Notes under the pieces: generated by a model
The model's database searches: none
Seen by the model: the letters and a program-made list of their open reading frames with translations, nothing else
Told to the model about the DNA's origin: nothing
In this document: positions 1 through 9,676 of the stretch, piece after piece
How positions within the stretch are numbered: position 1 is the stretch's first letter
Layout: each line of letters starts with the position of its first letter
NCBI GenBank assembly: GCA_022241605.1
Contig: JAKOMQ010000008.1
Coordinates: forward strand, 62,001-126,000
Origin: Aquimonas sp.
Lineage (GTDB): Bacteria > Pseudomonadota > Gammaproteobacteria > Xanthomonadales > Xanthomonadaceae
Direction: 5' to 3'
Length of the DNA stretch: 64,000 nucleotides
Translations under genes and position numbers: made by a program

Positions 1-1
1 T

Positions 2-1021
2 GCCGGGGCCGGACATATCCATTGCGTGGACGCCAATCCGCGCCAGAACGCACTGCTGGAGCTCAAGCTGGCAGCTGTCCGTGGGCTGGAGTACGAGGAC
101 TACTTCCGCTTGTTCGGCCACGGCTTTCACCCGCGCGCAGGGGAGCTTTACGCCACTTGTCTGCGGCCGCAGCTGGGCGCGTTTGCACGCGACTTCTTCG
201 ATCGGCACTGGGGCTGGTTCTGCAGCTCGCGCGGCAGTTTCTATTTCCATGGCCTATCCGGGCTGGCTGCGCGTGGCTTCGGGGCCTGGCTGCGCCTGCA
301 GCCGCGCCTCAGCGAAGGCTTCCGCGCCCTGTTCGCCGCCGACAGCATCGAGCAGCAGCGGGAGATCTACTGGCGCGAGATCGCGCCACGCATGTGGACC
401 AGGACGTTCAACTGGATGCTGTCCCGCCAGCTGGTGATGAACCTGCTGGGGGTCCCTCATCCGCAGCGCAAGCTGGTGGAAGCTCAACATCCGGGGCGCA
501 TCGCAGGTTTCATCCGCTCCGCGCTGGAGTATGTGATCTGCGAACTCCCACTGCGCGACAACTATTTTTGGAAGGTCTACTTCAGCGGCAGCTACACGGA
601 GGACTGCTGCCCGGAGTATCTGAAGCCCGAGGGTCATGCGCGTCTGCGGGCGGGCATCGTCGACCGCATCGATTGGCACACCTGCACGGTCACCGAGTTC
701 CTGCACTCGCACCGGCGTCCGCTGGATCGGTTCGTCCTGCTCGACCACATGGACTGGATGAGCAGCTATCAGCCCGCGGCGCTTATCGAAGAATGGGAGG
801 CAATCATGGAGCGTGCCGCGCCTGGCGCCCGGATCCTGCTGCGCAGCGCGCAGTCGAAGCCTGGCTACCTCGATCGCATCAGGCTGGGCCGGCACCAGCA
901 AAGGCTGCGCGATTTGCTTGTGTTCCAGGATGCATTGGCAGACTCGCTGCAACGCGAAGACCGAGTGCATACCTATGCTGGCTTGCTGATCGCCGATTGC
1001 CCCGCCAATGCGCGGATTTGA
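2..1021 (+). CDS. btaA: BtaA, S-adenosylmethionine:diacylglycerol 3-amino-3-carboxypropyltransferase (5' end outside window)
   Basis: BtaA moves the 3-amino-3-carboxypropyl group of S-adenosylmethionine onto diacylglycerol, the first step of the betaine lipid DGTS, a phosphorus-free membrane lipid. The reading frame is open to the window edge and reads AGAGHIHCVDANPRQNALLE, the nucleotide-binding loop plus the VDxNPxQ..LLELK signature of the family. The ORF-track start at base 26 (GTG) is therefore internal and the gene is truncated by the window. About 339 residues are visible, against roughly 400 in full-length BtaA. The stop lies inside btaB (14-base overlap), so the two genes are translationally coupled. 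The identification is from family memory and the btaB neighbour supports it strongly. Confidence 0.88.
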   Translation, partial: AGAGHIHCVDANPRQNALLELKLAAVRGLEYEDYFRLFGHGFHPRAGELYATCLRPQLGAFARDFFDRHWGWFCSSRGSFYFHGLSGLAARGFGAWLRLQPRLSEGFRALFAADSIEQQREIYWREIAPRMWTRTFNWMLSRQLVMNLLGVPHPQRKLVEAQHPGRIAGFIRSALEYVICELPLRDNYFWKVYFSGSYTEDCCPEYLKPEGHARLRAGIVDRIDWHTCTVTEFLHSHRRPLDRFVLLDHMDWMSSYQPAALIEEWEAIMERAAPGARILLRSAQSKPGYLDRIRLGRHQQRLRDLLVFQDALADSLQREDRVHTYAGLLIADCPANARI

Positions 1022-1742
1022 AACGCTCCGCTCGGAACTTTCGGTGCTGCGCCAGTGCCTGCGCGGCATGCCGCGTCGCGGCCAGCAGGCGGGACGGCTC
1101 GATGCCTTCTATGGCCCACAGGCCGAGCAGTACGACCGCTTTCGCGAGCGCCTGCTGCACGGTCGCGCCGAATTGATCGCTGCACTGGACCTGCCGCAGC
1201 GAGCCCGAGTGCTGGAGCTGGGCGGTGGCACCGGCCGCAACCTCGAGTTCTTTCCGGAACAGCGCCGCGCCGACCTGCACTTCGAGCTGGTCGACCTTTG
1301 TGCGCCGCTGCTGGAGGTGGCGAAACACAGAACGCGCGACTGGCCAAGCGTGCGCATCACTCTGGCCGATGCCTGCAGCCACCAGCCCGACCAACCGGTG
1401 GACTGCGTGTACTTCAGCTACTCCCTGAGCATGATCCCGGACTGGGGTTTGGCGCTGGACAATGCGTTGCGCAACCTCAATCCCGGCGGCCTGTTGGCCG
1501 CGGTGGATTTTCATGTCTCCAGTGCCTGCCCCCCGCCCGGACGTGCGAGCCATTCCGCGCTCGCACGGGCTTTCTGGCCCCGCTGGTTCGGGCACGACGG
1601 CGTGCAGCTGGGCCCGGAGCGTCTCGACGCGCTGTGCAAGCGCTTGCCTCGACACGCGCTGCTGGAAACGTCTGCGCCGGTGCCCTACATGCCGGGGCTG
1701 CGCGTGCCCTACTACCGGTTCATCGGACGCAAGCCCGGTTGA
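1008..1742 (+). CDS. btaB: BtaB, SAM-dependent N-methyltransferase for betaine lipid DGTS
   Basis: This 244-residue class I methyltransferase is expected to add three methyl groups to diacylglyceryl-homoserine, the BtaA product, giving DGTS. The SAM-binding motif I is VLELGGGTGRNLEF near residue 68, followed by an acidic strand-2 end (FELVDL) and the motif LNPGGLLAAVDFHV near residue 160. The ATG lies within the last codons of btaA, a 14-base overlap typical of a coupled operon. No Pho box can be judged because the operon promoter is outside the window. In other bacteria these genes are induced by phosphate starvation; that is inference here. Confidence 0.87.
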   Translation: MRGFETLRSELSVLRQCLRGMPRRGQQAGRLDAFYGPQAEQYDRFRERLLHGRAELIAALDLPQRARVLELGGGTGRNLEFFPEQRRADLHFELVDLCAPLLEVAKHRTRDWPSVRITLADACSHQPDQPVDCVYFSYSLSMIPDWGLALDNALRNLNPGGLLAAVDFHVSSACPPPGRASHSALARAFWPRWFGHDGVQLGPERLDALCKRLPRHALLETSAPVPYMPGLRVPYYRFIGRKPG

Positions 1743-1808
1743 AGCGCAGAGCAGGCGCAGTCAACCCAGCGGCGCAGTCCGGCCTCTCCTCCGACGGCCC
1801 TCCCCTGC

Positions 1809-4139
1809 TCAGCGCCTGCGGCTGGCAGGGGCAAAGAAAAACTCGCCTGCCTCGTGACCGGCAAACTGGATGGGCGCGTACTGAGGGACCTGCGAGACCG
1901 GAGCATCCAGCGCTGCAAATGCCAGCGCCGAGTTGATCTCGCGATGCAGGCGACCGCCCTCGAGAACCCGCGCATTTGCCGAGAGGACGTTCAAGAAAGC
2001 CCGGGCAAAGTAGCTGTGCTCCCCACTGCCGCTGTCTGGCACCGGCTGCAAACCGCCCGAAGTGAGCGCGAGCCGCGCCTTGGATCCGGTCGCCCCACGC
2101 ACCCACACGTCCCAGTCGGCGCCCGGCTCGGTGGCAGCGTAGGTCGCGATGGACGCGCCCACCAGTGCGCCTGAGTAACAGGAGTCAGCCACCACCAGCA
2201 CCTGTCGGGCTGGCATCGCCTCGATCAGACTCGATATGGAACGGTTGGAGACCCAGCTGTCGGGACTGGCGCGGCGGCCATCGACCGGAATCCAGTAGCC
2301 CTCGCTGCCGCTGGCGGAAAGCTCGCCATGGCCTGCGTAGTAGACCAGAAGCGAATCATCCGGCTTGAGGCTATCGCGCAACTCCGCCAGCGCGGAAAGC
2401 ATGTCCAGACGATTGGCGTCGAGCAGCAGGCGCACTTCGTGGCCATAGCGCTCACGGAGCAGGCGCGCCACCGCGGTGGCGTCATTGACTGCGCTTGCCA
2501 GCGGCGGAAAGCCTTCGTCCACATAGCGATTGTTGCCAACGACAAGGGCATAGGCGCGGCCTGACTTGACGCCCTGCGGCAGGCTGCCGAGGCTGCGCGG
2601 GGCGGCGGCCTGCTGCTCCATGGGCAGCAGGCTGAAGCTAAGCTCGGCGGTTTCACCGCGACGCCCATAGGCCCGAATCTCTACCTCGGTGCCCTCGGTG
2701 GGCACCTCCAGCGTCGCCCGGAACAGTCCGTTCTCGGCAAGCACCACCGGCAGCTGGTTGACGGTCAGGCGCTCGACCATCGCCGGTCGATCGACCCTTC
2801 CGACCACCGCCTGCCGCCCACCACTGCTGCGAACCGCCGCACCGCCGCCGCTGCGGGTCAGCGCCAACGCTGGACTGATCAGCTCCAGGCTGGGCGCGTT
2901 CGCGGCCAGCATCTCGCCCTCACGCATGCGCTCCTGCTCAAGCATCGCGATCTGCATGCGTTGGTCGCGGAGCACGCTGTCACGCTGCACGAGCTGAGTC
3001 TCCAGCACTTTCATCAGGCGCCAGTCTTCGTTGGCGCGCGCGTCCAGCCGGGCCTCCAGCTCGCTGATGCGCTGGTCGTACTCATCGCGCAAGGCCTGCA
3101 GGCCGGATTCCGCCGCAGCCAATGCGGTCTCGGTGTCCGCAATCTGGCGTTCACCGGCAGCCAGTGCGGACTGCAGTCGCTGCTTCTGCTCTGCGATCGA
3201 GTCTGCGGGAGCCGCTGCAGCGTCGATCGCCGCAGCCTCGCTGATGGCTTGGTCGCGTCGGCGCTCCAGCGCCTGCTGCTGCTGCGCCAGGCGCGCGCGC
3301 AGCTGCTCAAGCTGCGCCTCCTGCGCCTCCATTTGTGAGCGCTGGGCGACCAGAGCCTGCTCAGCCGCGCCAGCGCGCTGGCGCGCCGACTCCAGTTCCG
3401 CCAGCAAGTCAGCCCGCTCCCCCTGCAGTCGCTGCAGTGCCTGACGACGCTCGCCGAGCTCCCGCTGCAGCGCCTCCACCCGTGCCTGCAGACGCGTGAT
3501 CTCGCCACGCTGGCGCTCGATCTCGGCGTCGCGGGTCGCAAGCTCCACCCGCACCACGGATGCATAGAGCAGCTCATCGCCTGCCCCGGCGGACTGCCGG
3601 TACAGGTTCAGGGCGCGCAGCGGGTCACGGCCCACTCCTTCACCCTCCTCCAGCAGCAGCGCGAGGTTGGCCATGGCTCGACGATTACCGCCGGCCACGG
3701 CGCGCTCGAACCATGACGCCGCGCGCGCAGGATCCGGCGCAATACCGAGGCCCTTGAGATGGATCTCGCCGACATAATTCTGGGCTTCGGCATCCCCACT
3801 CTCAGCTGCGCCAAGCCAGACCTGCAGCGCAGTGCGGTAATCGGCCCGATCGAAGGCTACGAACTCGCCTCCCCGGATCGCACAGTCGGCTTGGCTGGTG
3901 CGGATCGGACGGCGTGCGGCCATGAAGCTCGCCTGCCCACCAAGGCGGCGGACCTGGCCAGGCAACAGGCAGTCGACAATCATCAGGTCTTCAGCCGTGG
4001 CCACGCGCGCGCCGCGCGCTTCGGCGATGGGTGCCGCACCCGCGCCGGCCACCACCAGCACCGCGCCGACAAGGGCTGCGTAGACGCGCATGCAGTGCGC
4101 ATTCGAGAATCCGGTGCGGCTTGGGTTCATGCTCGACAT
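1809..4139 (-). CDS. Exported caspase-family (C14) protein with Sel1-like repeats and a long coiled coil
   Basis: The 776-residue protein has five parts. An N-terminal signal/anchor segment covers residues 18-40, and Sel1/TPR-like repeats about 100-190 (two AxxGxxxA motifs). A long Glu/Arg/Gln-rich coiled coil covers about 195-410, a beta-rich Ig-like linker about 430-520, and a peptidase C14 caspase-fold domain about 540-776. The catalytic dyad is present: His604 in YYAGHG and Cys654 in ADSCYSG. GGAGGG five bases before the ATG supports this start over the later Met17. The gene is divergent from the autotransporter gene, with a 185-base shared upstream region. The substrate is unknown. The signal segment places the protease in the periplasm or at the inner membrane, unusual for a caspase-like enzyme. 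Activity on its own is untested; pseudo-enzymes exist but both residues are kept here. Confidence 0.82.
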   Translation of the reverse strand: MSSMNPSRTGFSNAHCMRVYAALVGAVLVVAGAGAAPIAEARGARVATAEDLMIVDCLLPGQVRRLGGQASFMAARRPIRTSQADCAIRGGEFVAFDRADYRTALQVWLGAAESGDAEAQNYVGEIHLKGLGIAPDPARAASWFERAVAGGNRRAMANLALLLEEGEGVGRDPLRALNLYRQSAGAGDELLYASVVRVELATRDAEIERQRGEITRLQARVEALQRELGERRQALQRLQGERADLLAELESARQRAGAAEQALVAQRSQMEAQEAQLEQLRARLAQQQQALERRRDQAISEAAAIDAAAAPADSIAEQKQRLQSALAAGERQIADTETALAAAESGLQALRDEYDQRISELEARLDARANEDWRLMKVLETQLVQRDSVLRDQRMQIAMLEQERMREGEMLAANAPSLELISPALALTRSGGGAAVRSSGGRQAVVGRVDRPAMVERLTVNQLPVVLAENGLFRATLEVPTEGTEVEIRAYGRRGETAELSFSLLPMEQQAAAPRSLGSLPQGVKSGRAYALVVGNNRYVDEGFPPLASAVNDATAVARLLRERYGHEVRLLLDANRLDMLSALAELRDSLKPDDSLLVYYAGHGELSASGSEGYWIPVDGRRASPDSWVSNRSISSLIEAMPARQVLVVADSCYSGALVGASIATYAATEPGADWDVWVRGATGSKARLALTSGGLQPVPDSGSGEHSYFARAFLNVLSANARVLEGGRLHREINSALAFAALDAPVSQVPQYAPIQFAGHEAGEFFFAPASRRR

Positions 4140-4324
4140 GATGCCCTCCAGCGGCCGATGGCCTTGGTGAATTCCGGGTGAGTATACTGATACCCGTTTT
4201 GCACCAGTGCCAAAGCATCAAGAGTCATCAGTCACGGTTGCGACCAAGGTCAACCGCGAGCGTTTGGTGGGTCGGGCGCACGAAGACAGGGGCGCGCCCC
4301 GAGAACAACAACGGGGATACCGGC

Positions 4325-7300
4325 ATGTCTGGATCGATTGTGGAATCCGCTGGGCGGCTGTGTTCGCTCTGGCTTTCGTTGCTGCTCGGATCCGCGATGG
4401 TCTGGCTTCCGCAGACAGCCTCCGCGAGCGGCTGCGCGCTGCAGTTCGTGCAGACCTCGCCCATCGCGATCGGAGCCGGTGGAACCGCCACGGTCAATCT
4501 GGCCGTCGTGGACGCGATTCCCGGCGTGTGTTCCAGCGCCTCGTTCCTCATTTCGACGCTCTCGGACACCTCCGCCGGCACGGTGATCAGCCCCCCTACC
4601 GGCACCATGAACTTTGGCGACCCGGCGGTGGCGCTGCTGATCCAGGCCCCCGCGACAGGGGGCGGCAGTGTCGAGTTCCAGGCCCTGTGCAACTCCGGCT
4701 GCGAAAGCGTCAGCAATCCCAATCCCGTGTTCACCGTCAACATCGTCACCGACGTTTACTCGATGGCTTTTTTCAGCCCGACCAGCGGCGCGGGCTTTAT
4801 CTCCGGCGGCGGCAGCCTTGATCTGTCGGTCCTGCTCTCTCGCAACGGAATGCCCGGAAATCTCGGCCCCGGCGAAGGCGAGGTCTGTTTCGATCTGCCC
4901 ATCAGCCAGAATCCGATGGGCGCCAGCCTGGCGGGCGGCGTCGGCCCCTGCGGCATCAGCGGGCGCCGCGCAGATGCCAACGTCGATGGCGTCGCTACGG
5001 TGACCCTGGTCGGAAGCCCCAACATGTGCGCGCAGACCCTGGTCACCGCGACGGCTGTGGGCTTCCCCAGCCCGCCCAGCCTTACCTTCGGCATCACCGG
5101 AACCGATGTGCTCGATATCGTCACGGTGTCAGGCGACGCGCAGCAGGCCGTCGCGCAGACGCCCTTCCCGTTGCCGCTGGTGGCCCGGCTGCAGTGCGGT
5201 ACGGCCGCCCCCACCAGCCTTGCCGGCCTGCCCGTGCGCTTTGAACGTATCAACGGCGAGACCGCGGTGATCGACGGCGGCGCGATTTCGGCGATCCGGA
5301 TCACCGACGCCAGCGGCCTCGCAAGCGTGGGCGTGGCGGCCACCAGCCTGCCCGGCGGCACGGTGTTCCGGGCCTGCCCCGATTTCGACATCGGCTGCGA
5401 TGCCAGCACAACCTTCAATCTGACGAATCTTGGCGTGGCCGATCCGGCACTGATCGTGGTCGGTGCCGCCCAGGTGGAGCTGGCACCCGGCAGCTCGACC
5501 ACCCTGCAGGCGCAGGCAATCAACGACAGCCTGCCGGCGAGCAGCGTTGCGGTCGGGTGGAGCACGGTTTCCGGGCTCGCCACCTTGTCGATGACGGGAA
5601 CAGGGACCGACGACGGCGGCTTTGTGCAAAACACTGTCACCGCACCAGCCAGCACCGGGCTGTCCGTCATCCGCGCCGAACGCGCGGATTTCCCCGGAGT
5701 AGTGGCGGAGTTCGAAGTCGAGTCGGTGGTGTACTCGATGTCCGTTGCCACTCTGCCCGTTGGCGACGCAGGTGTGCCGCTCGTGTTCGGTGCTGGGGTT
5801 GAGCGCCAAGGCGCAACCACCTCCCTTGTGGCAAACGGAGTCGTCTCGTTCAGCGTGGTTGCCGGGCCACCGGGCGCAAGTCTGACAGCGCTGGATGGCG
5901 GCCAGATCGTTGACAGCCGCGCACGATTTGAACTTCTCGCAGCAGATCCCGGCGTCTACGTGGTACGCGCGCTGTATGCGCCGCCCTCGGGGCTTCCGCC
6001 TGTGTTTGAAGACCTGCCGATCGAGTTCACGGGCGTTGCGTCCGGCCAGCTCGAGGCGCGCTTCTCGGCCCCGGATTTCCAGCTCTACAGCGATGAAACC
6101 TCAGCATCAGGCCTCCTGCTCACCGTGTCGAATACGGACACAGGCGCAGCGCAGCCGGGGCTACTGACCGAAATCCGCATCGAATCCGGCGACGCTGCGT
6201 TTGCCGGCGCAGGCGGCAGCGTGCTGCTGTCCACCGATGCCAGTGGCCAGATCCGCACGCCATCGATCGAGGTGTCCAGCAGCGTGCGTGACGTAAGGAT
6301 CGTGGCGCGGCACCAGGGCACGGTGCTGGGGGAGATCGTTCTGCCGGTAGCGGCATCGAGCTACGCGATGCAGTTCCTTCCTCCGAATCAGGCCCTTGCG
6401 CCTGGCGCGACACTCGCGGTGGGCGTGGCCATGACCCGCACCGGCAGCGGGCCCGCTGAGCCTTTCTGGGGCGCCCAGGTGGGCTGGTCCGCCCAAGGCG
6501 GAAGGCTGCAGTCCGCACAAACGTTCACCGAGCAGGATGGACGCACGTTCAACCGCCTGACCGTCGATTCCGCAATGCCGGTCGTGCTTGCCGCGTCGTT
6601 CGATCCGGGCGGTGGCCTGGTCGGCGCCAGCATTCGCGTCGAGCTGGGCAGCCAAGCCACGGGGCTGCGGATCCTGTCTGGCGATGGACAGTCGGCATTG
6701 CCCGGCTTGCCCTTGCCCAATCCGATCATCGTGGAATCGCTGCTTGGAGGCCTGCCGCAACCGGGCGTTGCGGTTGAGCTCCGCTCCGAGCCGCCGGGTC
6801 TGGCCGCAATCGATCCGCCAGTGGCGACCAGCGACAGCAGCGGTCGAGCCCGATTCACCGTGCGCCTGCTGGAGAATGCTCAGCCCGGCCTCGTGCTGGT
6901 GGCAAGCCGCCCCGATGCTCCAGAGGCACGCGCCCCGGTTCGTGTCGAGGTCGGTCAGGGCCCCGCGCAACGCGAGCTCTTAGCCCTCTCCGGTGGCGGC
7001 CAGTTCACGCAGCCCGGCACTGAATTCTCCGAGCCGCTGGTGGTGGAGGCTCGCAACGACGGCCAGCCGGCCGCGGACATCGCTGTTCGTTTCGAGGTCA
7101 ACCCAGCGGGTGCCGCCACGGTTTTGGCATCCGATGCGCGTACCGGGCTGGATGGACGTATCGAGGCACGCATCCGGCTCGGCGCCGCCGCGACCGGGCC
7201 CATTGAGGTGACGGCCGTGCGCAGCGATGAACCGCAGGCGTCGGCACGCTTCACCCTGTTCCCTGCCGTCGGCGGCGCCGAACAGCGGCTTGAGATCGAC

Positions 7301-9451
7301 TCTGGCAACCAGCAGCTCGGCATCGCCGGAACCCGCGCGCAACCGCTGGCAGTGCGCTACCTGGTGAATGGCGAGGGTGTGGCGGGTGCGCGGGTAGCTT
7401 GGCAGGTGATCAGCGGCAGCGCCGTTCTTGATGCGCCTTCCACGTTGACCGACGCTGCCGGACTGGCACTGCAGGGACTGCGCTTTGGCAGCGCGGCGGG
7501 CGAGGTTCGCGTGCGCGCCAGCATCGACAGTCTGGACGTGGTGTTCGTCCTGCAATCGCGGCCGGCCCAGTTCGAAATCAGCGGAGGCAACGCGCAGAGT
7601 GCGGCGCCCGGCCAAGCGCTTCCCGATGCGCTTCGAGTGCGCGTGCTGCCCGAGCCGATTGCGGGCCTCGGCGTGGAGTGGCGGGTGCTGAGCGGCGGTG
7701 GCCGCATGGACGGCGCAAGCAGCCTCACCGACACCAGCGGTGAAGCCCGGATGCGCTGGACACTCGGGCCTGAGCTCGGGCGCCAGACCGCGGCGGCGCG
7801 TCTTCCGGACGGTGCGGAACTGGTTTTCGAGGCGCAGGCCGTGGGCCTTGGCGACGGCCAGTTCCGGATCGTTGCCGGCAACAACCAGCAGCTCGTCCCC
7901 GGAGTGCCGAGCGAGCCGCTGGTCATCGAACTGCTTGGCACCTCTGGACAGCCCTTGGCTGGGATCCCGCTTCGCTGGAGCACCGGGCGCGGCGTGCTGC
8001 TGGGCGACGAGGCCACCAGCACCGGCCAGGACGGGCGCTCCAGTATCCGGATCCGCTTGGACCTGCCCGGCGAGTCAAGGGTGCGCGTGCAGGTGCAGGA
8101 CACCGAGCTCGCGCTCGAATTCGTGGTCAACGGCGCTATCGCGCAGTCGCTGGGCGCCAGCGGCCGCCGTCAATCTGTCGCGCAGGCGCTGGATGCGAGC
8201 TGCGATGCGCTCTCACGCCTGCAAACCCTTACCCCCATGCAGCAGGATCTGCTGGACCGGTGTCGAGAGTTCTCGGATGCCGCGAGCTCCGACGTGCCGG
8301 GCATCGGCCGCGCGCTCGACCAGCTGCCCAACGACGTTGGCCTGAGCCTCGCCCGTGCGGGTGATGAATCCGTCCGCGGCCAGGTCCAGAACGTGGACCA
8401 GCGCCTTCGGACTTTGCGCGGCGAACGCGGCGGCGCGGGCAGCAATCGCCTGCAGCTCGGCCTCGGCGTCAGTACGCCATCCGGCACCCTTCCGGTGGCT
8501 GCCCTGCCCGGCATGGCGCTGGCAGTGGACGGCGAAGCTCTGGAGCGTGAGATCGGCGAGACCTTCGAGCGTTGGGGCGCCTTCGTTACCGGCAGCATCG
8601 GGCGCGGACGCTCGCGCAGCAGCGGCGAAGCCCTTCGCTTCGACTATCGGCTGGGCAGCGTCACCGCAGGCGTCGACTACCGGCTCTCGGACCGGCTGGT
8701 GCTGGGCGCTGCGGTCGGCTTCAGCCGAGATGAAACCGAGTTCTCAGCGGGCCGCGGCACGCTGGAGAGCAGCGGCACCGCAGTGTCCGCCTTTGCCAGT
8801 TTCTGGCTGCCCCAATCGTGGTACGTCGACGCCAATCTTTCTGCGGGCCGAAACAGTTTTGATCTGGAGCGCAGTCTGGTCTACAGCTTGGTTGACCGGT
8901 CAGGTGCGACACGCCGAATCGATCAACGCGCCTGGGGCGATACCGATGCTCGACTGACGGGCGGAAGCCTGACCACGGGCCGTGACTGGCAGCGACGCAG
9001 CCTCAACATCGGCAGCTATCTGCGCGCACAGTTCAGCCGCGTCGATTACGACCCGTTCCAGGAGCGCATGCTGACCGACAGACCCGGTAGCGGCCTCGCG
9101 CTCAGCGTGGAGTCCCCGGCATGGAACAGCCTGGAAGGCGTATTTGGCGCTCGCGGAAGCTGGGTGATCAGCCGCGACTGGGGCGTGCTGATGCCCAACT
9201 TCATGCTCGAATACAGCCACGAATTCCGCGACGACCCCAGTCGGTTGAACCTGCGTTTCCTGGCCGACCCAACCGCCACGGTGTTCAGCCAGTCGGGCGC
9301 GGGGATCGACAGCAGCCACGTCAATCTTGGGCTTGGCACGTCGATCCTGCTGCCGGGCGGGCGCTCGGGCTTCGTCCAGTATGAGCGCCGCCTGTTCGAC
9401 GATCGAATCAGCCACTGGCTGCTGAGCATCGGTGGACGCTTCGAGTTCTGA
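4325..9451 (+). CDS. Large autotransporter (type Va) with tandem bacterial Ig-like repeats
   Basis: The encoded protein has 1708 residues. The ORF track starts 49 codons early; the ATG at 4325 is preceded by a GGGGA element and opens a clean signal peptide (MSGSIVESAGRL, hydrophobic core, cleavage after TASA). The passenger is a chain of invasin/Big-like beta-sandwich repeats. Five clear ones in the second half share SG-x-x-Q-x-x-x-PG, PLxV and a later GxxxxW or GxxVxF strand. The C-terminal 290 residues from RWGAFVTGSIGRG onwards form a 12-strand autotransporter beta-barrel ending in alternating aromatic residues (SIGGRFEF) as BAM requires. A Cys pair (ALDASCD, LLDRCRE) lies just before the barrel. 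It is probably a surface adhesin; no protease or pertactin motif is visible. A strong hairpin follows the stop. Confidence 0.85.
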   Translation: MSGSIVESAGRLCSLWLSLLLGSAMVWLPQTASASGCALQFVQTSPIAIGAGGTATVNLAVVDAIPGVCSSASFLISTLSDTSAGTVISPPTGTMNFGDPAVALLIQAPATGGGSVEFQALCNSGCESVSNPNPVFTVNIVTDVYSMAFFSPTSGAGFISGGGSLDLSVLLSRNGMPGNLGPGEGEVCFDLPISQNPMGASLAGGVGPCGISGRRADANVDGVATVTLVGSPNMCAQTLVTATAVGFPSPPSLTFGITGTDVLDIVTVSGDAQQAVAQTPFPLPLVARLQCGTAAPTSLAGLPVRFERINGETAVIDGGAISAIRITDASGLASVGVAATSLPGGTVFRACPDFDIGCDASTTFNLTNLGVADPALIVVGAAQVELAPGSSTTLQAQAINDSLPASSVAVGWSTVSGLATLSMTGTGTDDGGFVQNTVTAPASTGLSVIRAERADFPGVVAEFEVESVVYSMSVATLPVGDAGVPLVFGAGVERQGATTSLVANGVVSFSVVAGPPGASLTALDGGQIVDSRARFELLAADPGVYVVRALYAPPSGLPPVFEDLPIEFTGVASGQLEARFSAPDFQLYSDETSASGLLLTVSNTDTGAAQPGLLTEIRIESGDAAFAGAGGSVLLSTDASGQIRTPSIEVSSSVRDVRIVARHQGTVLGEIVLPVAASSYAMQFLPPNQALAPGATLAVGVAMTRTGSGPAEPFWGAQVGWSAQGGRLQSAQTFTEQDGRTFNRLTVDSAMPVVLAASFDPGGGLVGASIRVELGSQATGLRILSGDGQSALPGLPLPNPIIVESLLGGLPQPGVAVELRSEPPGLAAIDPPVATSDSSGRARFTVRLLENAQPGLVLVASRPDAPEARAPVRVEVGQGPAQRELLALSGGGQFTQPGTEFSEPLVVEARNDGQPAADIAVRFEVNPAGAATVLASDARTGLDGRIEARIRLGAAATGPIEVTAVRSDEPQASARFTLFPAVGGAEQRLEIDSGNQQLGIAGTRAQPLAVRYLVNGEGVAGARVAWQVISGSAVLDAPSTLTDAAGLALQGLRFGSAAGEVRVRASIDSLDVVFVLQSRPAQFEISGGNAQSAAPGQALPDALRVRVLPEPIAGLGVEWRVLSGGGRMDGASSLTDTSGEARMRWTLGPELGRQTAAARLPDGAELVFEAQAVGLGDGQFRIVAGNNQQLVPGVPSEPLVIELLGTSGQPLAGIPLRWSTGRGVLLGDEATSTGQDGRSSIRIRLDLPGESRVRVQVQDTELALEFVVNGAIAQSLGASGRRQSVAQALDASCDALSRLQTLTPMQQDLLDRCREFSDAASSDVPGIGRALDQLPNDVGLSLARAGDESVRGQVQNVDQRLRTLRGERGGAGSNRLQLGLGVSTPSGTLPVAALPGMALAVDGEALEREIGETFERWGAFVTGSIGRGRSRSSGEALRFDYRLGSVTAGVDYRLSDRLVLGAAVGFSRDETEFSAGRGTLESSGTAVSAFASFWLPQSWYVDANLSAGRNSFDLERSLVYSLVDRSGATRRIDQRAWGDTDARLTGGSLTTGRDWQRRSLNIGSYLRAQFSRVDYDPFQERMLTDRPGSGLALSVESPAWNSLEGVFGARGSWVISRDWGVLMPNFMLEYSHEFRDDPSRLNLRFLADPTATVFSQSGAGIDSSHVNLGLGTSILLPGGRSGFVQYERRLFDDRISHWLLSIGGRFEF

Positions 9452-9460
9452 ATGGACTGC

Positions 9461-9486
9461 GGCGGCCTGTCCTTGGACAGGCCGCC
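9461..9486 (+). terminator. Strong hairpin after the autotransporter gene
   Basis: GGCGGCCTGTCC and GGACAGGCCGCC form a perfect 12-bp stem (effectively 11 bp with a CTTG loop), ten bases after the stop codon. No long T-run follows (CTTCC), so intrinsic termination is probable but not certain. Confidence 0.65.
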
Positions 9487-9571
9487 CTTCCTCAGCAATT
9501 TCTCGGAACCTGTGGAAATCTGAATGCCGTAGTGACAGTACCGCGTCGCGCGTATCGCAAGGCGCGGCGCG

Positions 9572-9596
9572 GGAGTGCAGGCTGCCCCTGCACTCC
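9572..9596. other. Second hairpin in the autotransporter/epmA convergent gap
   Basis: GGAGTGCAGG, a five-base loop and CCTGCACTCC make a 10-bp perfect stem in the 225-base gap between convergent genes. It may end transcripts arriving from epmA on the minus strand, but no U-tract is visible on that strand. Nothing else is recognisable in the gap. Confidence 0.45.
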
Positions 9597-9676
9597 AAAA
9601 GCCTCAAAGCCCCTGATGCGCGCCGCCGCTGCTCGCCTCCGGCTGGCCGCAAAAGGCAGAGAAGTCCCGCACAGTC

